Of a DNA stretch of 64,000 nt, positions 36,101 to 48,100 are shown one piece after another (the stretch's first letter is position 1; each line of letters begins with the position of its first letter). The notes under the pieces are model-generated. The model had not been told where the DNA came from. It saw nothing but the letters and a program-made list of their open reading frames with translations, and made no database searches. The position numbers were made by a program, and so were the translations under genes. This DNA is from Clytia hemisphaerica (lineage: Eukaryota; Cnidaria; Hydrozoa; Leptothecata; Clytiidae), in assembly GCA_902728285.1 (NCBI GenBank), contig CACVBU010000820.1, positions 193,742 to 257,741 on the forward strand, in the 5' to 3' direction.

Positions 36101-39100
36101 TCCTGCCTAAGGAGGGGTGGTCTTGACCCCTCTAGAAACTGATGTGATGTCTATCAAATGTACGACTAGGTTTCCAGCGCAACTAACAAAAGAGAAATAT
36201 AATTTCTATGGCACTAATTGCTCTACAACCCGGGGGGCACTCAAGGTAAACGACCTACAATACATGTGGCCCTTAAGGGCCCTTTTTCCAAGCTTCCCAA
36301 AGTGCACTGTAAGGGTCAAAATGAACAAAGACGAGAAAAGATCCACTCAAAAGGTACCATAATGGTCGATTCTTGCCCAAATTTACTAAAATTTAGCTAT
36401 TTTTTTCTGCACTGTATGGGCTTGACTTTAAAGACCTTATTTCAGGCCACACGCACGTTCGTTTTTAAGTCTAGTTCCCTTCCCTCTGGCTCGACCAATA
36501 GCATATTTTTTGCCTAACCACGTGTTTTATTTAAAAACTGGTTCTGTTAAAAGATGTATAAGTTATTTCTGATATCTATTTGCCTTCGATTATTTATTTT
36601 TCACAATGTCTACTAGTAGTATCTTACAAATCTTATCTGAGCCTTGCAGAGCCGTGCCAAATGATTATCAAAAAACCTTGAAAAGTACCAAAATTTTTGC
36701 CAAAAAACCTTGAAAAACCGCTTAAAAATGGCCTAAAAGACCTTGAAAACCTTGAAAATCCTGAAAAATAATCCGTAGACACCCTGCAAATTGATTGATT
36801 GGTAATCTAAGTGTTCCTTACGAAGGACGTCGACATAATAGCACCATGTTAGCAGAATCAGGTGTTTTTACCAGAAAATCAAAGAGTGGCTTGGCATAGA
36901 GGGAATCCACTGTGTATTTATGGAGATCCTGCATACCCTCTTCAAGTTCATCTGCAAGCTCCATTTCAAAACGTGAACTTGACTCAAGCACAAGCTGAAT
37001 ATAACAAATCTATGAGTGAGGTTAGAGTGACTGTTGAGTGGCTATTTGGAGAAATCAAAACCTATTTCAAGTTTTTTACCCTTAAAACTCAAATGAAATT
37101 GGGGCTAAGTGCTGTTGGAAAATTTTATGCTGTTAGTGCGTTACTCCAAAATGCTAGAACTTGCCTTTATCGTAATAAAGTCTCGATTTTTTTTATATTG
37201 ACCCACCAACTCTCGAGGAATATTTTTCTTAAAAGCAACAACAAATATTGAACTGTTTTATTTATTGAAATTGTTAAGATAATTGTTAACATACTTTTTT
37301 CCCCTTGTAAAAATCAAAAGTATTGTCTGAATTTTTTTCTTAAAATAACAGATTGTATGTATATTTTTTTAAATGTTTATTGTGATTGTTTTTCAGGACA
37401 ATAACTACTAAAGTAGCAATAATTCAACTGTCCTATGAAAAATTATTGATTACAGAAATTGTTGATGATTGATGATAAACCTAAGTCATGAAACTAATAG
37501 TACGAAATCAAAATCAAAAAGTTTTCTTGGACCTGAAAGCCTATCTATATTGAACAAGAAGCCCGTCGGGCGTGAAGGCCCAGCGAAAAGTAACGTGTTG
37601 AAATCGAGCGTGCAAAACAGCAAATGCATGACCCCGTTGACATGGATCGAAGTGAAGACAGGAAAAAAATTTTCAAAATAACCGCGGTACTTCTCATTGG
37701 TTAGACACTTGAAATTTTATTGAATGGTTCCCTACCAACCGGGACTACACAGGCGAATGAGGCTCATCCGGTTGAATACTCTCCTCGGGTACCTAATAGC
37801 TGGGGGGTTTTGGAATAAGCAGGGGGGGTTGGAAAAAATCTCAAAAATAAAATGTCCTGGGTGGAAAACTTTTGAAAAGGAGGCTACATGTTTTTTTTAT
37901 AAGCATATGTTTTTTGGGAAGCAAGCTCAGTTATGCTTAGAGATATTTTAGACTCAGGCTTGAAGTATGTTTATCATATGCTTATTTTTTCGAAAAATTC
38001 GAGTCTCCAATTTTTCCAAAATCTGCCATTGCTATACATGAGGATAATAAGTAATGACACAAAGATTTGTCATTACGTTTTCTAATAGAAAAAAAAATTT
38101 CACTAACACACCTCAAAAGCAAGCTCAGTAATATGTTTGTAATATGCTTATTTTTTAGACAAATTTAGGTCTTGGTATGCTTATAAACGTTATGCTTATA
38201 AAAAACATGTAATACAGCAGAATTAGGACAAAAGAGGGAACTATTAAAAACATTTTCGCAAAGATCAATAAGCAGGGGGGTTGGAATAAGAATGTCCTGG
38301 GTAGAAAATTATTTTCGAAAAATAAATTTGCGGGGGGGGGCAGCTATTAGGTACCCAAGAGTACGAGTTTCAAAAATCGTCAATTTTTTTACCCATTTTT
38401 TGCCTTTACAGTTTTGCCTGTAACGTCAGTCTTTGGCCAATGAAATATTTTACCAGGCCTTAGCAGCAGACCCCCCTCGCTAAAATGTCTTCAACTACAT
38501 TCAACTTTCCAATAAAATTCTAGCCTGGGTATCCAGACTCAAAATTTCAGAAAAAAAAACAATACAAAGTTTCTAAAATTTTAGAGTCCGGTGTAACTAA
38601 AAAAGTCGGCTACAGTTTGTTTGATACTGCCTGTGAGTGAACCCTTGTTGACAGACTATCAAAACTTTTAAAACCCAGGCAGACACACATAATTAACTTA
38701 CCATAAAACCTCTTTCACAAACTCAAAAAACTTTCAAAACTACTTTAAACTATATACATCAAAACATTAGCCACATTTTATAAAGGCTACTTTCCAGCTG
38801 CCATTTTGTTTAGAAATGAACCTGTGTTTTCATTTTCATTTGTTTTTTTTTATCACAAGGTCAGCTTTTTCCACAAATTATGCGCACCCATAGAAAAACT
38901 GGAAAAATATAAAAAAATCTCGCAAATATTCTGCTTAGTGAGTGGGCGCTTTTTAACGAATAAAGTGCACTCACCTGCACTCACATATGCAGGGAGAAAT
39001 ATCCCTGCAGGCATGTTAGTTGGACCAGACTGTAAACCAGAAAAATAATCTTTAAAAAACTAGACAGTGAAATAGTTTACGGTCTGCATATCCAGGCTAA

Positions 39101-42100
39101 TAAAATTCAATAGACCTTTTTTCAAGGAGGACGTCCTGTTGAATAATTATGTAGTCCAGCCATAAAAACAATGATAGAGCCATGCATAATTACTGTATCA
39201 TGTATATTGTAATAATTATGCATGGTTTTATCATTGTTTTTCTGCTGGACTACATAATTATTCAACAGGGTGGTCTCTTTGAAAAAAGGTCTATTAATGT
39301 TCGAGTTAACAATTAATGTGACAGATCCAGAAATGACCATTTTCACTGTTCATGCATTGCAACCATGAAAAATGTTTCAATCTAGTTCAAATTTACCCAT
39401 GAGCTGCATTTAAGTGTCCATTAACAGATTCCAGAATCAGTTTATATACTTTAAATAATTATGTGATCGATGTGAGTTGAGTTTGAAATGCCCATTTCAT
39501 TTAATGTGTAGAATCATGAAAAAAGTCCCAATCTTGTTCAAATTTACACATGAGCTGCATTTTAGTCTCCATTAACATATTCCATAATCAGCTTATTTGA
39601 AATAATTCTGTGTCGAGTTTGAAAAATCAAGCCATCGCACCTTTCGTCAAATGAGACAGATCCAGAAAAAATCATTTTCACGCACGCGTAGCATCATGGA
39701 AAAAGTTCCAATCTTGTTCCAATTTACACATGAGCTCCATTTTAGTGTCCATTACCAAATTCCAGAATCAGTTAACTTGAAATAATTATGTGTTGGGTTT
39801 GAAAATCATACCACGTCCCACCACTGCTGTACTGACCGTTGTTAACAGCGACAGATCCAGAAGTGACTGTTTTCTTCTGTAGCATCAAGAAAAATGTTCC
39901 AATCTTATTCAAATTTACACATGAGCTTCATTTCAGTTTATTTATTTCTATATCAGAAGCCATTATTTCCTAAAAATAAAGTCTTTTTGAAAACAAGAAA
40001 CTAAAAATGAAAGTGATTTAAGGTAGAATTTTCACTCATAAAACTTTATGAAAACTTGAGCAAAGACTATAAGATATGGCAGAATGTTGAAAAAGGTTTA
40101 TAAAGAAAAATCTTTACAAAATTTCTTTGGTTTGAAAAGCTCTTGACCACTAAAGCAAAGAAAATGTTCAACAAAGTATGAATCAACCTCCTCGCTTCGA
40201 CCGCCATCTTGTTTTGTTTTGAAAATTGTTTTGAAGGAGCGCGGAATCAGAAAATATATCTTTTATAGCCAGTATCTGACTTTAGCAAGCTTTTCCCTGT
40301 CCAGACGGCAAAAAGTGTGGTACTGGTTTTAAGCGCCGCTTCTACCAAAACGGACGGACAGACACACACACACACACACACACACGTACGAACAGAACGT
40401 TGCAAATGAAAGGCCCACTCGCTTAGCGCTGGGCCAATAATGAATAAACACATTGTTGTTTATTGTTGATTCTAATATAATTAATTATGTATAATAAATA
40501 AACAATTCTCAATGAAACACCCAAATAAATAAATTTTTGAAACCATACTAATTTTAATTATTGTTGTTATTGTTTTGTTGCATTTGTGTCATAAAAAGAG
40601 TCATCATTTGTTGATGTTGCTGCTGTGGTTGTTGTATCATCTCGTGAAACATTCTCTGATTTTGTAAAATTTGCTGCTGATGTTCTGCTTTTTGGGAGTT
40701 TTCATTTTCCATTCTCAGTTTCATTATCTCTATTATGTCTGTGCTTGATCGTCTCGTCTTTTTTCTTTAGGTTGATCGTCTTCATTTTCACTCCTTCGTT
40801 TGGTTTGCCCAACTCTTTCCATAGCTTTGTTTCTGATGTTTAATGCTTTTTCCCTCTCTTTTGATTCATTTGTTTTCCTTTGAACTTTCTCATCTACAAG
40901 GTTCTTCTCACTGTCATCATATCTCTCGATCATTTCCTCCATGAGGCTCTCATACTCGGTGAGCTCATGACCCCCCAAACCAGAAACATTTATTTCTTTA
41001 CGTGAGCTAGCACGTATTTGTTCATTTGGCTTTTAAAACAGTCCCTACCACGAAGGTTGTGCCTAAATTGGTGGGTTATCTTGTTAATGTTGTTGCGATG
41101 TTTTTGCCAGCAGGTCCCACGTTCTGTTCCAGAGGAAGAATTAGCAAAGATATCTTTAATTGCCATTTCTCTCATCAAAAGTAAGTCTTTTTCTTCGCTC
41201 CACTGCATTGACCTGAAGTAAATAAAGAAAAACTGTTCACCAAATAGTGTTTTTAAGGATACTTACCCTAAAAGAGTAATGAAGAAATTAGTTTCAAAAG
41301 TTTAAAAACACCAAACAATTGATCTCTAAAAATAAGTCGACAGTAAAGAAGTATTATACTTACTTTTTTAGTGTCTCTGATGGCTGTTTAGGGTTCATTT
41401 CCTCCATTTCTCACGTCTTGTTTGTCTTCTTGGTTTTTATTTCTGGCATTTTTCGGCAAGTCTTGTCCTCTCTGCTGTTTTTGAAGTTTGAAGAAGTTTT
41501 GTTTTGTTTTGTTTTGACGACAACCTCGAAAATTCGATTTCTAGGTTTCGAACGCGACGTGAAAACATTCGATACGGGAAAAAACTAGAGTCCAGACTCT
41601 TTTTCGGGGTTTCCCCACAGTTTTTTGACGCCCGCGTCTTCTTGCTAAAGCACCCTATTATCCGACGCGCGTAAATAGCGACATTTCATTGCCTTCTTTT
41701 CAGTCCAATATTTTCGAATATATAGCTTGTGTGAAAGTTATATATTCAAAAATTGAAGTCACTCAATAAATTTGATGACAATAGAGTATCTTTGACGTTA
41801 CGTCACAAAATATTGTAACGTGCTAAAGCACTGGGCTCAACTTCAGTGTACGTGTGAAAGTGGAAAGCCCAATCGTAAAGACTTTTTTAAAACAGGGTGA
41901 CGGTTACTCAGGATAAGAGAAACCTCTTTGTAAACCAAGGGTGATAGGCGCTCGAGATTAAGAAAGGTCCAATTTTAAACCCAGTGTGATGGATACTCGG
42001 GATAAGAGAAAGCTCAATTGTAAACCCAGGGTGATAGGTGTTCGGGATAAGGGAAGGCCCAGTTGTAAACCCAGAGTGATGGATACTCGGGATAAGGCAG

Positions 42101-45100
42101 CTAAATGGGGCTCCCCCAGGGGCTGGCGTGACACGTGAATGACCCTTTTTTCTGTCGTGAATACGAAGATTTTTTCAGCGTGACTTCGTGAATCGAGATT
42201 TTGAGATTGAACTTGAAAAGCAAATTATTGTCTAGAACAAAACTAAATAAACCTAAATGTGTAAAATTTTCTTGCTCGCTTCACTCGCATAATCTTGGAT
42301 ATCATATTGTCTGTTTCTGTTTTCTGTCTATGTGTCACTTTCGTTTTCACAAGCAATATGTTTTTTGTTCTTTAAAAAAATGACTTGTCGTTTGATAAAT
42401 TTGTTTTGGTAGATTATAATTTCTGCCTTGCCTTATGTCTGTCTATTATGTTTTTCTTTTTTTCCCTTTTTTGTTTTGTTATATGTTTTCGAATGTAATT
42501 AACGAGCTTATTTGATTTGAGACATTCGAATTCATTTCAAAGCAGAACAAAAATCTTTTTAACAAAATGTGTTACCGTAAATCCTCGAATAAGCGCCCCG
42601 CTCGAATTAGCGCCCCGCTCAAATAAGCGCCCCCTATTTAGTTAAAATAATTTTATAAGCGCCCCGCTCGAATAAGCGCCCCCTTTGAATAAGCGCTTAT
42701 TCGAATATTGTTATTGATTTAATAATATATTGAGTAGATACTTGTGTCTTAAAAAGAAAGAAAGCGATTAAGAATAAAATGATAGAAATTGTCAATTGAA
42801 TTTTTCCAATTTTTCTTTTATTCATCCTTTTTTGAAAAATCAACTCTTTGAAACAGTTAAGTTTAAGCAAATTCCGAATTTGTTGATATGCGAATTTCTG
42901 AAATAAAAAATATAAGCGCCCCGCTCGAATAAGCGCCCCCCCCCCCTTAGAGCCTGAAAAGGATTTACGGTATAGAAAAGAACAAATATGAAATAAAACA
43001 TAAGAATCACAAGATCAAGATTTTTTTTTTTGCCGTCCGACTTTTGGCCCCCGGACCCTTAGCGGGACTAAGGAGGAGTAAGCTTACAGCAATATAGAGC
43101 ATGCATAGGTTTATTTAGCCTGGGTATCCAGACTCAAAATTTCAGAAAAAGACTCTTACCTCAACATACAAAGTTTCTAAAATTTTCTGGTGCAACTAAA
43201 AAAGTCTGATACAGTTTGTTTGATACTGTATGTGAGTGAATCCTTCTTCACAGACTATCAACTTTGAAAACACAGGACAGACACACATAATTAACTTACG
43301 ATAAAACCTCTTTTAGAAACTCAATACACTTTCAAAACTACTTTAAACTGCATCAAAACATCAGCCACATTTATAAAGGCTCCTTTCCAGTGGCCATTTT
43401 GTTTAGAAATGAACCTGTGTTTTTTTCATTTTCATTTGCTTTTGTTATTTTGCAATGTCAGCTTTTTTCCATAAATTATGCGCGCATAGAAAAATATCGA
43501 ACAGCCCGCGAAGATTCTGCTCAGTGACTCGGAGCGAATCGACCAATCAGATACACTCGCATATGCAGGGACAGATAGCCCTGCAGACGAGTTAGTTGGA
43601 CCAGACCATAAACCAAACAAGATTATAAAAACTAGACGGTGAAATAGTTTACTGTCTGGATATCCAGGCTAAGGTTTATTTAACTCCGTGAAGTCTTTTT
43701 CGTTACATTTTATCTACAGACCAGTATATCTTTTTCCAGTGTTTAGCTAATTATTTGAAAAGTGCATTTATGATGTTCTTTACAAGTATTTTGCAAGCAA
43801 CAATCTTTTTACTTCGTGCCAGTCAGTTTTTCGGGAGGGTGATTCTTTTGTCTCTCAGTTGTTGTCCATAACTCATGATATTTTTACAGGGGTTGACACT
43901 GATCCACCTTTGGACACGAGGGGAGTGTTTCTTGATATCTCAAAGACATTTGATCGAGTCTGGCATGAGGGTTTAATTTATAAACTCCAGTCCTACGGGG
44001 TATCTGGTCCCTTGCATTCCCTTTTGGGAAATTTTCTGTCAGGTAGGTATCAGAGGGTTGTTTTGAATAGAAAGACCTATGAGTGGAAACAAATCAAGGC
44101 AGGAGTTCCCCAAGGCTCAATCCTTGGTCCTCTGTTTTTTCTAATCTACATCAACGACTTTCCCAACAATCTCGAGACCAACCCTAAGATCTTCGCTGAT
44201 GACACATCTTTATTTTCGTTAGTGATTGACCAACTTTCGAGCAGTGAGGAACTAAACAGAGATCTTACAAGAATAAGTGAGTGGGCTCGTCAATGGAAGA
44301 TGTCTTTTAATCCTGATCCCACAAAACAAGCTGTGGAAGTTTACTTTTCCAAAAGGCTCTTACCTGCTAATGCTCCCGTTTTATCTTTCAATAATACTGA
44401 CATAAGAACTAGTGAATGTCAGAAGCATCTAGGTCTTTCTTAGGATTCCAAACTCTCATTCAGTCACCATTTAGACGAAAAAATAAAAAAGGCCAATAAA
44501 GATATTGGCCTCATTAACAGACTTCGCAAACAAGTACCAAGAAAATCTCTGCTTACTTTATATACCACTACATTAGACCTCACTTAGACTATGGGGATAT
44601 CATATACGACCATCCTGGGAAATTTGACGTTTGTGCGTAAGCTTGAATCTATCCAATATAATGCCTGTCGTGCTATAACAGGCTTCTTTCGTGGAGCGTC
44701 TCAAGAAAAACTTTATTCTGAACTTGGTCTCGAGAGTCTTGCTGATCGTCGTTTTAGTAGAAGAATGATCTTCTACAAAGTTTTGAACAATTAGCCCCTT
44801 CTTATTTACGTAACTACTTATCAGGAAGACTTGCGGCAACATATAATCTAAGAACAAGAAATCCTCTTTATCAACTTAATATTCGAACTGAGTTTCTGAA
44901 ATTTTTTTTATCCTTACTGCATATCACAGTGGAATATTCTAGCTGGTCGTATAAGACATATGCCTTCAGTATCTACCTTCAAAAAAGCAATCTTCGAGTT
45001 TCTAAGGCACAAACTTTCTCCTGTTTTTGGAGCTCATGACAACCAGGGTGTGGTCCTTCTCAATCGTCTTCGAGTAGGATTTAGTCACCTCAATGAACAT

Positions 45101-48100
45101 AAATTTAGACACGGTTTTTGTGACACCTTAGATCCCGTGCGTGTAGAACAAATTCCATCGAAAACTCTCAACATCTTCTTTTGCATTGCTCTATTTACAT
45201 AAGCAAGACATCTTTTAGACATAAATATTTATCCACTAAGCCCTCCTAAGCTCTTCACTCTTTTGTTGTACGGTGATCCAGCATTACCTTTCCACATAAA
45301 TAACTCAATAATTAATCTTGTCATCGAATTTATTCTTGACTCTGAAAGGTTTAATGGTGCCTTATTTTAGTTTGATTTAGTTTGATCTCCTTTCATAGCT
45401 CTAATATATATTTTTTCCTTTTAGAGATGGTTTTTCCTTTAAGTTTTTCTTCTATTTTATAGCTTAGTACCCCTGGCGATATCACTTAGTGCCTTGCGGG
45501 GGAGGAGCAATCTATTTTTCTGTGTTCGTTTTGTAAGTAGTATATGTTCGTAAGTGTAATTTAGTTTCTCAAATTATATAGAAAAAAACTAAAAACTTTT
45601 CAAAATGTTTTTTTTTTTCGCCGAAAATAAGCTCTTCAAAGTTGAAATACTCTTCTTTGCAAAAGTCTTCAATCTCTTCTTCATGAAATTTTTTATTGTG
45701 ATTCTTAAATTTTTAGACTAAAGGATAATTGGCCTAACAGAAAATGTATAACATGCCATAGTTTTATGTGCTACATCAAGTAAACATTTATATTTTGTAC
45801 GTGGCAAATATTAAAAATTCACTATGGTCAAAGCCCTTAAAAACACCAAGAGAATGGCGTTTTAGAATTTTCCTTCAAAAATACAATTGCAATGGGTTCC
45901 AATTTCATAGTAACACGATTCATGTTGCATTTTCCGTTAATGATACGCTGGAAAAATTTCTTTCGTTTTCAGAAAAGTCTTCATTTTCATCTTCATCAAA
46001 TTTTTTCATCGTTTTTTCATTTTAGCCGTAACGATTTCAAATAGCTTCGAAAATAATAATTATCTTTAAATATTTACTGCTATTTGCTAGTATACCAAAG
46101 ATATTTATCTTTGTCAAAAAATCCATATTTTTACTTTTGTTTGACGTGGTTTTGTTTGTTGATCTAATCAAGAAAGAATACGAATACGAATTTCTTAACC
46201 TTTACCACACCTTCTCTCCGGGAACTTCACCCCCAGCACGCCTTGTCGTTTTGGGAAAAATGACAGTTTTACGCTTTCCGTCATAACTTTTGATCTACTA
46301 AACCCATTCAAAAAAATAAGCCCATTCTGGAAAGCCCAACTATCCTGCTTTCCAAAAATGTTAAAATAAAGGATTTTCCTCTATCAATGGTGGACACAGT
46401 AGTCTTCTGCCTTAGAAAAAAATTCAAATCGTTTGCAATTTTTTAAAAATTCAAAATTTTATTTTTTAAAATTTTAGTTCCAAAAAAAAAAGTGGGGAGA
46501 ACATTTGCGATACCATAATTTTCTGGCTCATTGTTTCCACCATTATAAACTACAAAAAAACCACAATCATACTTTACTAGAAAAGGCAGAATTCATTTTT
46601 AGAAAACCTTGGTTTTCGAGAAAATTTCCACGTAAATCAGAGGTAAGGCAAGGCCCCTTGAGGTAATTTTATGGGAAAATATCACTAAAAACAGCCAAAA
46701 ATGACTTTCCTATCATCAACCAGCATGAAAGCAATAGAAATAACATAGTATATACACTTTGAAACTCTTTGCATCCTTATCATAAGCCTTAACTTGGGTT
46801 TCTGTGACGGTCGATGACGGCCGACAAGCCTCCAGTCCTCACCCTTAATGTACCGTCATACTAAAGAACAAGGGGGCAGAAACTTACCTTAAACACTGAC
46901 TAAACTACAAACAAGCAATACATAACATTTCCAACCAATGAAACAAACCATTTTCCATTAAATAAACATAAAAAGTCAAATTCCCTTTTTTAATACACTA
47001 CGAAGGTAAATTCTATATGCGATCCTGATCTCTCACTATTAATCTAGAGCTACTCTTCAACAATCTTTTTACACGATGGTAAAAACAGCAAAAAAGTATA
47101 AAATTGAAATTGACTTCAGGTGAACGATATACTAAATTACTATTTGAAATTCTTCATTATTTTTGGGAAAAAAGAATCAAGTGGGCTTTATTACTTTGTT
47201 TCCGACTTTTCAGATGTTTATCAGTGGTGGTGGCGAGTCTGATTTATACGCTGTCATGGCAAGGACCGGTGGAAAAGGTAACTTTGTTGATTCTATTCGA
47301 ATTTCAAATTTATTTACAAATGCTTTAAGAGTAAAAAGCTCAATACATCGCCAACCTGTGTTTTGCCTAACTGTGCCAATATACTCTTTTCAGGACCAAA
47401 AGGAATTTCCTGTATCTTGGTTGAGAAAGGCACTCCTGGTTTAGAGTTTGGAAAGAAAGAAAGGAAGGTAGGATATGTGACTTGATATTTGACTATTTAC
47501 CATTCTTGTTCATATGTTGTTGACCAAACCCTACTATCACAATCAAAAACCGCCGATATTGGACTTCGGAAAGATTAAAGAAGTAAACTCGCGATTTATT
47601 TTAAGGTTGGTTGGAATTCGCAACCTACTCGTGCTGTAATGTTCGACCAATGTAGAGTTCCTGTTGAAAATAGAATTGGCCATGAAGGAGAAGTATGAAA
47701 CTCTAATTTTCAAAGTCTGGCAAATTTTTACACTTTCAGTATATCCTTTAACAGCGTATTCAGAACGTTCACCCCTTTAATAAACAGATACCATATTCAG
47801 CCATTTCGCAAGACAGATCTTTTAGCATAAAAATGCGTTTAAACTCATCAAGCTGGTGGTCTGTACCCGATGTCATATTAAGTGATCTGACAAGCCTAAA
47901 GGGGTTTTCAAATCAATTTTCCTTTGCTCGTCGTTCCTTTTCAGAAAATATCAGGAAGATAAACTTTAGCTCCTAAAGATTTTCATTTTCAATATATCAG
48001 TTTTTTACAGATTTTCTTCAAAAGAAACATCAATTTTTGAATTCGATACATTTGCCATGTCAAGTTGAGTAAAACGAGTCAAATTTTTATATGAATAAGA

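Larger units (their letters stand above)
24651..41657 (+). mobile_element. Harbinger/PIF transposon with both termini, swollen to 17 kb
   Basis: The left terminus is AGGATGCTTTAGCAAGAAGG (24651). The right terminus, read inverted from 41657, is AGGGTGCTTTAGCAAGAAGA. ATT flanks both ends, which fits the three-base target duplication of the superfamily. The + strand carries a DDE_4 transposase in two halves and the - strand carries the Myb/trihelix-like partner protein (40554-41407), the usual two-gene convergent layout. Harbinger elements are normally a few kb long. The excess comes from a tandem amplification (24802-35685), a second transposon, and further MITEs and repeats between 37779 and 40450. 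Confidence 0.85.

Noticed and set aside
36117-36517. Overlapping frames of 81 and 99 codons
   Set aside because: Inside a transposon, overlapping each other in different frames, with no recognisable motif.
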